Shown: positions 6,394 to 14,308 of the stretch, one piece after another | How positions within the stretch are numbered: position 1 is the stretch's first letter | Layout: each line of letters starts with the position of its first letter | From: Rhodospirillales bacterium | Lineage (GTDB): Bacteria; Pseudomonadota; Alphaproteobacteria; Rhodospirillales; JASLQF01 | DNA: 38,675 bases | Direction: 5' to 3' | NCBI GenBank assembly: GCA_030744625.1 | Contig: JASLQF010000040.1 | Span: forward strand, 1 to 38,675 | The notes under the pieces: generated by a model | Seen by the model: only the letters and a program-made list of their open reading frames with translations | Told to the model about the DNA's origin: nothing | The model's database searches: none | Position numbers and translations under genes: made by a program

Positions 6394-9270
6394 TCAAAGC
6401 CTCTTGATGTAATCAGTAACTTCCAGCATGACATCCCCAAGGCGTGGTGCGGCCTTGTCGATTTCATCCCAGTCATCGGCTTTGCCAGCCGTTTCGAGGG
6501 TTAGGCACAGATTTGCCAGTTCATTGGCACCGATACTACGGGCTGACGATTTTAGCTTATGCGCGGCCTTCGCCACGCCATCGGCGGAGCGGTCGTCGAA
6601 AGAGGCCTCGATTTCACCGATATTGGATGTCGCGGGTTCAACGAACTCCTTGAGGATTTCCTTGAAGGTTGCTTCGTCGTCGCCGAAGACGCTCTTGAGG
6701 GCGGAGGGATCGATGGGTCCGTCTACAACTCTTCCGTCCCCATCCTTCGGTTGTTCGACTTCAACCGGTTCGGTCGGGGTCTTTACCTGCGAGTCGGGAG
6801 CCGCCGCGTCAGCCGGCATCCATTTCTTCAATGCCGCCTTTAGCTTTGGCATCTCCAAGGGCTTTGCCAGAAAATCGTCCATACCACATTCGTAACAGCG
6901 GTCGACTTCTGCTTTCAGTGCACTGGCCGTGATGGCGATGATCGGGAAATGCTTGTCACTGTCTTTGTCCGCCTCTCGGATAACTTGCGTCAATTCAAAG
7001 CCATCCATCTCAGGCATATGGCAGTCGGTCAATAGTATTGCGTACGACTTAGTTCGCCATGCTTTTAATGCTTGCTTGCCATCATTCCAGAACTCGGCCG
7101 TGTAGCCTAAGAGATTTAACTGTCTGCCTATAACGTCCCGATTTGTAGGGTTGTCCTCAGCTACCAAGATCAAGGTGCCGTTGGCCTCTGCTTCCTTGAC
7201 GCTCAGTATATCGTCGCGTCTGATCGGGATGTCTTCTCCTTCATAAGAAATTTCGGGACTAGCCCGGCCCGCGGCAACAGCGACACCTCTGATAAAGTTC
7301 GCCCGCCTTATCGGATCGGACTCAACATAGACGGCGTTCTCGATATCTATACGCTCGGCTTTGGTCCGTGTTTCTGTCATCACGACGAACTGCAACCCGC
7401 TAAGGGCACTCTCTTTCAGTATCGTCTTGATTCTTGCGGCCCGGTTCTTCAACGACCATGCGGAACCGAGGATGATGATGTCGTAGGGTGCATTAATTTT
7501 TACCGCTTTGAGCGCCAGTGTTTTTGTATTCTTAAAATCACCTGTCGTTGTTACCTCTGCATTCCAATGGCGGAGATACTTGGCATCGAGCTCGCGTTCT
7601 TCCTCATCATCGCCGACGAACAAAATATTCAGGTCCGAAAGATCGTAACCATCTGATTCGATATCATGTCCATCGCCTACAACTGGAAAATCCAGTGTAA
7701 TGATAAACGTCGAGCCTTTTCCAAGTTCGCTCTGGACTTCGATCTTTCCATCCATCAATTCTACAAGCCGCTGACAGATAGAGAGCCCGAGGCCGGTGCC
7801 TCCGAAACGGCGGGTAGTGTTGCTCTCTGCTTGTGAGAATTCCTTGAACAATTCTGCTTGTGCTTCTTTGGAGATGCCGATCCCGGAATCAATGATTTCA
7901 AAACGAACAGATGCTATTTCATCAGTGATTGTCGGTAACATAGAGGCGCGGATCAGGACTCGGCCTTTCTCGGTAAACTTAATTGCGTTGCCGCCGACAT
8001 TGAACAGGATTTGGCGTATCCGCACCGGATCGCCCAAGACCGCGTCAGGAATATCGGGATCGGCGTGGATATTCAGTTGAATACCTTTGTTCCGAGCATT
8101 TGACGCCAAGGTTTCGGAAACACCCTCTACCCCGTCGCGGATTGAGATCGGTATATGTTCAAGTTCAAGTTTTCCGGCCTCGATTTTCGAGAAATCCAGA
8201 ATGTCGTTGATAATGGTCAGCAACGAATAGGCTGAATCACGAATGGTCGTGAGCATCTGCTGTTGGTCGTCTTTAAGTTTTGTCTCTGTCAGCAAATCGA
8301 CCATGCCGATGATGCCATTCATCGGTGTTCGTATTTCATGACTCATCTTGGCGAGGAAATTAGATTTGGCAAGATTCGCTTCCTTGGCTTCTTGGTTTAA
8401 TATTTGCAGCTCTTCTTCGGTATGTTTTCTGCGTTCAATGTCTTGCCCGATCGATTCTGCCATTTCATTGAAAGTGGTGGCCAGCACGCCAATTTCATTA
8501 TCCGCATCAATAATTGCGCGTTGTTTATAGTCTCCTTTAATCATGTTGCTAGCGACCCGCGTGAGCTCTTCGATCGGCGCAATAATCTTTTTGGTTCCCC
8601 AAAGAAACTCAAACACCGTTGCCGCTACGATGATGAACAGCAGAAAACCATAATTTCTAAAGAGTTGAGTTTTCTTGGATGTTAGCGCTTCTGCTACGCG
8701 TTTGGTGTTCTGATCTAATGTGGTGACGAACTCGTCAATCGAACTCATAACCTCAGCATTGGCCAATAAATACGCTTCATCATGCAGTAGCTTGACCGCT
8801 TTCAATGAATTGCCAGCATCCAGTATGGCTATAGCTTCTTTCTCGAGCTCCACCAAAGCTTTGGTAAGTTTCTGAATCTCCTGCAACTTAACCAGTACCG
8901 TGGGAGTGCTTACCTCTCCATTCGGTGACTCGACAGAGTCCTCCGTCCCAACAACGATAGCCAACCGAGTGCCAATGATTGTGCTCTCGTTTAGAGGCTG
9001 CGGTAGTATGTTTAGTTGGGCGGCACGGAGTTTTATATAGGACTCGAGAAGTTCACGTTTAGACGTGTTGACATAGGTGCGGACCACATCAGTTAGTTCA
9101 TTGGAATTACTACGAAGCTGATCCGCTAACCTAAATGAGGCGGACCTGCGCTGTTCGTTTTCATATAACTCTGCGCTGATATTATTGTGCATCCAGGTAA
9201 GAGTTATCAGGCTTGCAATGATCAGCATCGACAGCAGCAAGCTGCGATTCGATGTTTGCCGAATTTGCAT
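6394..9270 (-). CDS. Hybrid sensor histidine kinase (HAMP-HisKA-HATPase-degenerate REC-REC-Hpt)
   Basis: The 958-residue protein has a TM helix at about 10-28, a periplasmic helical region at 30-204, a second TM at 207-224 and a HAMP linker at about 225-280. HisKA follows with His311 in MSHEIRTPMNG. The ATPase has N-box GNAIKF near 428, G-box DSGIGI at 461 and GGTGLGLS at 490. A first receiver-like domain (547-665) has Gly602 where the phospho-acceptor Asp should be. A full receiver (about 698-818) has Asp749 in LLTDCHMPEMDG and Lys803 in LAKPLE. A C-terminal Hpt domain has His904 in AAHKLKSS. This is a BarA/TorS-type phosphorelay that must end in a separate response regulator, and none is encoded nearby. 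The gene follows the LYT sensor gene by 26 bases. Its base composition is visibly less G+C-rich than its neighbours, suggesting transfer. Confidence 0.93.
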   Translation of the reverse strand: MQIRQTSNRSLLLSMLIIASLITLTWMHNNISAELYENEQRRSASFRLADQLRSNSNELTDVVRTYVNTSKRELLESYIKLRAAQLNILPQPLNESTIIGTRLAIVVGTEDSVESPNGEVSTPTVLVKLQEIQKLTKALVELEKEAIAILDAGNSLKAVKLLHDEAYLLANAEVMSSIDEFVTTLDQNTKRVAEALTSKKTQLFRNYGFLLFIIVAATVFEFLWGTKKIIAPIEELTRVASNMIKGDYKQRAIIDADNEIGVLATTFNEMAESIGQDIERRKHTEEELQILNQEAKEANLAKSNFLAKMSHEIRTPMNGIIGMVDLLTETKLKDDQQQMLTTIRDSAYSLLTIINDILDFSKIEAGKLELEHIPISIRDGVEGVSETLASNARNKGIQLNIHADPDIPDAVLGDPVRIRQILFNVGGNAIKFTEKGRVLIRASMLPTITDEIASVRFEIIDSGIGISKEAQAELFKEFSQAESNTTRRFGGTGLGLSICQRLVELMDGKIEVQSELGKGSTFIITLDFPVVGDGHDIESDGYDLSDLNILFVGDDEEERELDAKYLRHWNAEVTTTGDFKNTKTLALKAVKINAPYDIIILGSAWSLKNRAARIKTILKESALSGLQFVVMTETRTKAERIDIENAVYVESDPIRRANFIRGVAVAAGRASPEISYEGEDIPIRRDDILSVKEAEANGTLILVAEDNPTNRDVIGRQLNLLGYTAEFWNDGKQALKAWRTKSYAILLTDCHMPEMDGFELTQVIREADKDSDKHFPIIAITASALKAEVDRCYECGMDDFLAKPLEMPKLKAALKKWMPADAAAPDSQVKTPTEPVEVEQPKDGDGRVVDGPIDPSALKSVFGDDEATFKEILKEFVEPATSNIGEIEASFDDRSADGVAKAAHKLKSSARSIGANELANLCLTLETAGKADDWDEIDKAAPRLGDVMLEVTDYIKRL

Positions 9271-9296
9271 TTAGAACCCCATGTGACTGATGCGAC

Positions 9297-9893
9297 CTAA
9301 CTGAAACCGGCGATACCCTCTTTTCTATGCTGCTGGAGCAAAAGGGATAATATAGTGCTGACAACGGGGAACAGGACTAACAATGGCATCGCAATATTAC
9401 TCACGACTATAGGCCCCTTACCGCCAGGCAGAACTACATAAAGTAAACCCAAAATCGCCAACTCAACTGTTATGGCAAAGATGTATTGCAAGTACCATTT
9501 GAAGGCTATTTCGTACTTAGCAAGCACGTACCTCCAGAAAAAACCAACCAATATCGAGATAATTACAGTATAAACGCCCGGGACACCGCCGGCTCCACCC
9601 TGGTAGTAGCGGTAAGAGGCACAAATAATCCCACCAATTACGACTATTCTCCAATTAAGAAATACCGCGCAGCAGCTCAACAAAACCCAGCGAGCGTCAA
9701 CGAAAATCCCCTTATAAAGGTTAATAGGATTGCTCAATATTGCGACAGAGATCAACCCTATCGCGACCCCAGATACCCAAATCTCAATAGTGTTACTGGA
9801 AAATTTTACATTTGTTGTAGCGAACTCATACACGCTCACCAGGGCAAGTAAAATTAGGGCGCTAAATACAAAGTCTAAGAAAAATGTACTCAT
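9297..9893 (-). CDS. Stand-alone LytS/YhcK-type membrane sensor domain (5TM-LYT)
   Basis: This 198-residue protein is almost entirely membrane-embedded, with about six hydrophobic segments (roughly 6-25, 36-55, 68-92, 105-123, 133-154, 160-187). The segment NPINLYKGIFVDARWVLLS, followed by YRYYQGGAGGVPG, matches the 5TM receptor domain of LytS/YhcK sensors, with its conserved Asp-x-Arg and the Arg-rich loop before GG-x-GG. In that family the domain is normally fused to a GAF, kinase or GGDEF module. Here it ends at QQHRKEGIAGFS with no output domain. The next gene, 26 bases on, is the hybrid kinase, so the two probably form a sensor complex. The start is the ATG at 9893. The sequence is AT-rich like the kinase gene. 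Confidence 0.8.
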   Translation of the reverse strand: MSTFFLDFVFSALILLALVSVYEFATTNVKFSSNTIEIWVSGVAIGLISVAILSNPINLYKGIFVDARWVLLSCCAVFLNWRIVVIGGIICASYRYYQGGAGGVPGVYTVIISILVGFFWRYVLAKYEIAFKWYLQYIFAITVELAILGLLYVVLPGGKGPIVVSNIAMPLLVLFPVVSTILSLLLQQHRKEGIAGFS

Positions 9894-10149
9894 AATTTCT
9901 TTTTCACCCGAAGACTATTAAACCCCTGAAATTTTACAAATTTTCCCAGTCTTTGGAACCTTTGAAAATATAATATCACGTTCATTTTCGGTTTCCACTT
10001 GATTCAAGGATAATGCCCGCTAGTGGCTGGAGGCGGACCTAACGGCATAGACCGCGCGACATCCGCTTCAGGGCGCCAAGCCGACATCGGAGTGGCGAGC
10101 AAACACCCAATCAAGACGTCGTTTATGAGTACACGGCTTTAGGACCCCC
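9894..10149. other. Intergenic segment at the right border of the low-G+C island
   Basis: I find no gene here. The AT-rich part (9894-10010) should hold the promoter of the sensor operon. A minus-strand TATTAT near 9968-9973 is the best -10-like word, with a poor -35. From about 10015 the sequence becomes G+C-rich and looks like degenerate intergenic repeat sequence up to the stop of the next gene. Confidence 0.35.
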
Positions 10150-11136
10150 TTACTCCTCGCCCTCGACCGCCGCCTCGGCGACCGCCGGAACGGGAATATT
10201 GCTGCGCCGCTCGCCGCTCCTCAGCCACACGAGGCCGCCGGGCAGGCTCACCGCCATGGCCACCAGACCGAACAGCAGCGAAAGCACCAGCGCCCCTTCC
10301 GAAGGCACCCCGACGAGGCCGAAGGCCGCCACCATGGCGCCCTCGCGCACGCCCCACCCGGCGATGGAAATGGGCAGGGTGGTGACCAGGAGGACCGGCG
10401 GGAACAGGGCCAGGCATTCCATCAAGGTGACGTCGAGTTTCAATCCCAGGGCCAGGACGTAAACGCACAGCGTCACGTTGACGTGGCCGAGGACCGACCA
10501 GCCGAGGACCCTGAAGGCGTGCCCGGGCCTGAGGAAGACGCGGCGGGTATCGCCGGCCAGGATGGCCAATCCCCTGACCAGGCGCCAGCGGTGCAGGGAC
10601 GCCGGAAGGCGGTCGAGGAACGACAGGAAGACGATGGCCGCGGCGATCGCCGCCGCGAACAGCAAGGCGGCGGGGACCAGCCAGGCGGCGACCTCGTCGC
10701 CGACCCGCGACACCAGATAGGGCTGCGCCGCCAGCACCACCAGCACCAGGGCGGCGACCACGGCGGCGCGCTCCAGCATCACGCCGTTGATGGCGGCGCC
10801 CAGTTTCAGGCCGGCCCGGTGGGCCATGTACATGCGCACCCCGTCGCCGCCCACCGACGACGGCAGGGTCTGGTTGAAGAACGCTCCGATCATGAAGAGC
10901 CTGAGCGCCGTCATGAACGGCAGGCTCGCCTCGAGGGCATCCAGGACCGCCCCCCAGCGCACTACCGAAATAAGTATTTGAACGACGAGAACGGCCAAGG
11001 ACAGCCCCAGCATGGCGGGCGCCACCTCGACCAGCCGCGCCTGGGCGGCGACGAGGTCGATGGTGCCGAGGAGAAACCAGATGAGGAGCCCCGACACCGC
11101 GAACTTGAGGGCCACCGACAGCCACCTTTTGAGCAT
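10150..11136 (-). CDS. UPF0104 / lysylphosphatidylglycerol synthase TM-region family membrane protein
   Basis: Read from ATG 11136 (MLKRWLSVALKFAVS), this is a 328-residue integral membrane protein with about eight hydrophobic segments. It carries the family signature FFNQTLPSSVGGDGVRMYMAHR near residues 85-107 and LPISIAGWGVREGAMVAAF near 245-263. The open frame continues upstream into the radical SAM gene, but the basic N-terminal extension there is a shadow of that gene. The family covers the flippase-like half of MprF and AglD-like proteins. It is thought to move or hold lipid-linked substrates, but the substrate here is unknown. It starts 11 bases after the AmrS stop and is presumably co-transcribed, which hints at a lipid or envelope link for that locus. 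The acidic C-terminus (AEAAVEGEE) ends in the cytoplasm. Confidence 0.85.
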   Translation of the reverse strand: MLKRWLSVALKFAVSGLLIWFLLGTIDLVAAQARLVEVAPAMLGLSLAVLVVQILISVVRWGAVLDALEASLPFMTALRLFMIGAFFNQTLPSSVGGDGVRMYMAHRAGLKLGAAINGVMLERAAVVAALVLVVLAAQPYLVSRVGDEVAAWLVPAALLFAAAIAAAIVFLSFLDRLPASLHRWRLVRGLAILAGDTRRVFLRPGHAFRVLGWSVLGHVNVTLCVYVLALGLKLDVTLMECLALFPPVLLVTTLPISIAGWGVREGAMVAAFGLVGVPSEGALVLSLLFGLVAMAVSLPGGLVWLRSGERRSNIPVPAVAEAAVEGEE

Positions 11137-11147
11137 GGCCCGGGTTC

Positions 11148-12257
11148 TCAGGCGGCGGTCTTGGAAAACGAGACCGGCACCCGCTTGCGTCCCCAGCGCC
11201 CGGGCGGCCCGTGGAAGACGCCGGCGCACGCCGTGCCGCATTTCGCGCACTTGCCGTCGCCGGTGAGGTTCCAGGTGGACAGCTCGTACCAGTCGCGGCC
11301 GATCAGCACCGCGCCGCAGCCGTGGCAATACGTGCTGCCGCCCTCGGCATCGTGGGTGTTGCCGGTATAGGCGTGGTGCACGCCGTTCTTAAGCGCGATG
11401 CGCCGCGCCCGCTTGACCGTGTCGGGCGGCGTATTGGGCGTCGCCGTCATCTTCCAGTCGGGATGGAAGCACGAGAAGTGGAGGGGCACGTCGGGGCCCA
11501 GGTTTTCCACCACCCACTGGGTCATTTCCTCGAACTCGGCGTCGCCGTCGTTGTGGCCGGGGATGACCAGGTTGGTGATCTCGAACCACACGTCGGTCTC
11601 GTGCTTGAGGTATTTCAGGGTGTCGAGCACGGACGCCAGGCGGCTCGAGCACAGCCCCTTGTAGAAATCCTCGGTGAAGGCCTTGAGGTCGACGTTGGCG
11701 GCATCCATGTGGCGGTAGAACTCGGCGCGCGGCGCCTCAGAGATATAGCCCGCCGTCACCGCCACCGTCTTGATGCCGCGTTCCCGGCAGGCCTGGGCCA
11801 CGTCGACGGCGTATTCGAGGAAGATCACCGGGTCGTTGTAGGTGAAGGCGACGGAGCGGCAGCCGGTCTGTTCGGCGGCGGCGGCGATCATCTCGGGCGT
11901 CGCCCGGTCGGCCAGCTTGTCGAACTGGCGCGCCTTGGAGATGTTCCAGTTCTGGCAGAACTTGCGGGTCAGGTTGCACCCCGCCGTGCCGAACGAGAGC
12001 ACCGGCGTGCCCGGCAGGAAATGGTTGAGCGGCTTCTTCTCGATGGGATCGACGCAGAAGCCGCTGGAACGCCCATAGGTGGTCAGCACCATGGCCCCGC
12101 CGACGTTGGCGCGCACGAAGCACAAACCCCGCTGGCCCTCGTGGATCTTGCATTCCCGGGGACACACGTCGCACTGGATGCGGCCGTCCCCAAGCTCGCG
12201 CCAATAGCGGCCGGGAAAGGTCTCGCCAAGCACTTCGTTTGACTTAATCTCGTTCAT
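11148..12257 (-). CDS. amrS: AmmeMemoRadiSam system radical SAM enzyme with a substituted cluster cysteine
   Basis: The 369-residue protein has the full AmrS layout. An N-terminal Cys cluster (CDVCPREC and GLCFVRA, residues 29-46) comes first, then the radical SAM core with AGCNLTRKFCQNW at 93-104, and a C-terminal zinc-knuckle region (CHGCG and KCAKCG). Radical SAM enzymes bind a 4Fe-4S cluster by CX3CX2C. Here the first and third cysteines are Cys94 and Cys101, but the middle position is Arg98, codon CGC at 11966-11964. TGC would restore Cys, so it is one transition away. The rest of the frame is intact and well conserved. Either the protein is inactive or altered, or this is a sequencing error. 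The family's chemistry is poorly defined. It is divergent from the Memo-AMMECR1 gene, and the lipid-flippase-like gene follows it. Confidence 0.9.
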   Translation of the reverse strand: MNEIKSNEVLGETFPGRYWRELGDGRIQCDVCPRECKIHEGQRGLCFVRANVGGAMVLTTYGRSSGFCVDPIEKKPLNHFLPGTPVLSFGTAGCNLTRKFCQNWNISKARQFDKLADRATPEMIAAAAEQTGCRSVAFTYNDPVIFLEYAVDVAQACRERGIKTVAVTAGYISEAPRAEFYRHMDAANVDLKAFTEDFYKGLCSSRLASVLDTLKYLKHETDVWFEITNLVIPGHNDGDAEFEEMTQWVVENLGPDVPLHFSCFHPDWKMTATPNTPPDTVKRARRIALKNGVHHAYTGNTHDAEGGSTYCHGCGAVLIGRDWYELSTWNLTGDGKCAKCGTACAGVFHGPPGRWGRKRVPVSFSKTAA

Positions 12258-12424
12258 GGCCGATCGCCCGAAGGGTGGGCCGCCGGGCGCCCGCTGTCAA
12301 TGAAAAGGCCGGGAAATGGCCGGGAAAAGGCCAGCCGGCGGCGGCGCGCCCTGGCGCCACCCTCTTTACAGGAGATCGGCGGCGGATTACTTAGAATACA
12401 TCCGACGGCGACGGGAAAACACCC

Positions 12425-12474
12425 ATGACCGCGGAGAGCCCATGACTTTTGTGAGATCATGACTTTCGTGAGAA
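12425..12474 (+). promoter_or_regulatory. Chained start region: two 6-codon mini-ORFs before Memo-AMMECR1
   Basis: Three ATGAC words lie exactly 17 bases apart, at 12425, 12442 and 12459. The first reads MTAESP then TGA at 12443-12445. The second reads MTFVRS then TGA at 12460-12462. The third is the real start, MTFVRK. Each stop overlaps the next ATG as ATGA. The second and third units (12441-12457 and 12458-12474) are a near-perfect 17-base tandem duplication with 15 of 17 bases identical. The best ribosome-binding sequence (GGAGAG, 12433-12438) is placed for the second ATG, so the real gene may be translated by re-initiation. Confidence 0.6.
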
Positions 12475-13937
12475 AGGCGGCGGTGGCGGGGTCCTTCTAT
12501 CCCGGAGATGCCCGCGAGCTCGACGCCACCGTCCAGTACCACCTGTCCAAGACGAGCGCGCCGCAAGGGCCGTCGCCGAAGGCCATCATCGCGCCGCATG
12601 CCGGCTACATCTATTCGGGGCCGGTGGCGGCCACGGCCTACGCCCGCCTGGCGCCGGTGGCGGCGCGCATCACGCGGGTGGTGCTGTTGGGGCCCTGCCA
12701 CCGGGTGCCGGTGAAAGGGCTGGCGGTGAGCGGCGCCGACGCTTTTGCCACGCCCCTCGGCAACGTCCCCCTCGACAAGGAGGCGGCGCGGAGCATCCTC
12801 GATCTGCCCCAGGTCCAGGTGTTCGACGCCACCCACGAACAGGAGCACAGCCTGGAGGTACACCTGCCCTTCCTGCAGGTGGTGTTGAAGGAGTTCGCCC
12901 TCGTCCCCCTGGTCGTCGGCAACGCCAGCCACGAAGAGGTGGCCGAGGTCATCGAGCGCCTGTGGGGCGGCCCCGAGACCCTGGTCGTGATCAGCACCGA
13001 CCTCAGCCATTACCTGGACTACGAGGCGGCGCGCCGCATGGACACCGCCACCTGCCGGGCCATCGAGAATTTTTCGCCCGACGCCATCGGCCGCGACCAG
13101 GCGTGCGGGCGCATCCCCGTCAAGGGCCTGCTGGCGCTTGCCAAGCGCCGCCGCCTGAAGATCGCGACGGTGGACCTGCGCAACTCCGGCGACACCGCCG
13201 GGCCGCGCGACCGGGTCGTCGGCTACGGCTCCTGGCTGCTCTTCGAGGACCAGGCGGAGGCGCCGCCCAAGGACACAGGAGAATCGTCCGCTGGCGAAAC
13301 GTCGGCCGGCGAGGACGCCTTCGGCGCCCAGACGCGGGACCTTCTCAGCCGCCACGGCGCCTCCCTGATCAAGCTCGCCGCGCTGTCGGTCGAACACGGG
13401 CTGGACCACGCGGCGCCGCTGCCGGTGAAGTCCGCCGAGCAGCCCCCGGAATTGCGCGCCAACGGCGCCTGTTTCGTGACCCTCAAGCGCGACGGCAAGC
13501 TGCGCGGGTGCATCGGGTCTTCGGTGGCCCACCGGCCGCTGGCCGCCGACGCCGTCGTCAACGGCTTCTCCGCGGCCTTCAAGGACAAGCGGTTTGCCGC
13601 CGTGACGGCGGACGAGCTGGCCACCATCGATCTGTCGATCTCGGTGCTGGGGGCGCCGGCGCCGATGGCCTTCGAGGACGAGGCCGACCTGCTCGCCCGG
13701 TTGCGTCCCGGCACCGACGGGCTGATCATCGAGGATTCCGGGCGCCGCGCCCTGTTCCTGCCCAGCGTATGGTCGGGGCTGCCCGAGCCCCGGACCTTCG
13801 TGGCGCACCTCAAGGCCAAGGCCGGGCTCAAGGCGGACCACTGGTCCGACGCCTTCAAGGCGTGGCGCTTCGTCGCCTTGGAAGTATCGTCGGAGGTACT
13901 GCCGGCGGCCACGCCGCTGTGGAGCCGGCGCGCCTGA
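12459..13937 (+). CDS. Fused Memo (AmrB) and AMMECR1 (AmrA) protein
   Basis: The 492-residue protein joins two domains usually encoded separately in bacteria. Residues 1-265 are Memo: AGSFYPGD, IIAPHAGYIYSGPVAATAYA with His47, LGPCHRVPVKG, EQEHSLEVHLPFLQ, STDLSHYLDY and a late CGRIPVKGLLALAK. Memo is related to class III dioxygenases. Residues from about 288 to 490 are AMMECR1: LKRDGKLRGCIGSS, VNGFSAAFKDKRF, and a C-terminal LPSVWSGLPEPRTFVAHLKAKAGL. A linker of about 25 residues rich in Glu and Ala joins them. Together with the divergent radical SAM gene this makes the AmmeMemoRadiSam set, a widespread system of unknown function. The start is the third ATG of the chained start region. The protein should be cytoplasmic. 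Confidence 0.93.
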   Translation: MTFVRKAAVAGSFYPGDARELDATVQYHLSKTSAPQGPSPKAIIAPHAGYIYSGPVAATAYARLAPVAARITRVVLLGPCHRVPVKGLAVSGADAFATPLGNVPLDKEAARSILDLPQVQVFDATHEQEHSLEVHLPFLQVVLKEFALVPLVVGNASHEEVAEVIERLWGGPETLVVISTDLSHYLDYEAARRMDTATCRAIENFSPDAIGRDQACGRIPVKGLLALAKRRRLKIATVDLRNSGDTAGPRDRVVGYGSWLLFEDQAEAPPKDTGESSAGETSAGEDAFGAQTRDLLSRHGASLIKLAALSVEHGLDHAAPLPVKSAEQPPELRANGACFVTLKRDGKLRGCIGSSVAHRPLAADAVVNGFSAAFKDKRFAAVTADELATIDLSISVLGAPAPMAFEDEADLLARLRPGTDGLIIEDSGRRALFLPSVWSGLPEPRTFVAHLKAKAGLKADHWSDAFKAWRFVALEVSSEVLPAATPLWSRRA

Positions 13938-13985
13938 ATTCGACATCGACCGCGCGACCACCACCACCCAGGGAGGAAAACAGCC

Positions 13986-14264
13986 ATGAAATACGTGTTT
14001 CTAGGATCTCTCAGCGACAAGTGGGCGACCAAGCAGGCGCAACGCACCAAGGGCGCCAAGGCCAAGCTCAAGAAGCTCAAGATCAAGATCGAGGCCGTCT
14101 ATTACACCCAGGGCGAGTTCGATTTCGTCGACGTGGTGGACGCCCCCAACGCCGAGGCCGTGCTCGCCTTCTCCGTGTGGTACGCCAAGCAGGGCTACGG
14201 GCGCATTCGCTCGATGCCGGCCTTCGACGAGAAAGCCATGAGCGCCGCCCTCAAGAAGGTCTGA
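13986..14264 (+). CDS. GYD domain protein
   Basis: This 92-residue protein has a strong ribosome-binding site (GGGAGGAAAACAGCC before the ATG). YYTQGEFDFVDVVDAPNAEA, then WYAKQGYGRIRSMPAF, match the GYD domain, a ferredoxin-like fold of unknown function related to dimeric alpha/beta barrels. The N-terminal third has a basic run (KGAKAKLKKLKIKI) where the family has a helix. It lies 48 bases after the Memo-AMMECR1 stop in the same direction, so it may be on the same transcript. No ligand can be inferred. Confidence 0.8.
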   Translation: MKYVFLGSLSDKWATKQAQRTKGAKAKLKKLKIKIEAVYYTQGEFDFVDVVDAPNAEAVLAFSVWYAKQGYGRIRSMPAFDEKAMSAALKKV

Positions 14265-14308
14265 GCGAAGCCGGCGCGAGAGGCGGCGTCGCTTCCCACC
14301 GCTAAGCC

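Noticed and set aside
12387..13967. A 526-residue minus-strand frame opposite Memo-AMMECR1
   Set aside because: It is a shadow of a conserved gene. Long reverse frames are expected where third positions are almost all G or C.
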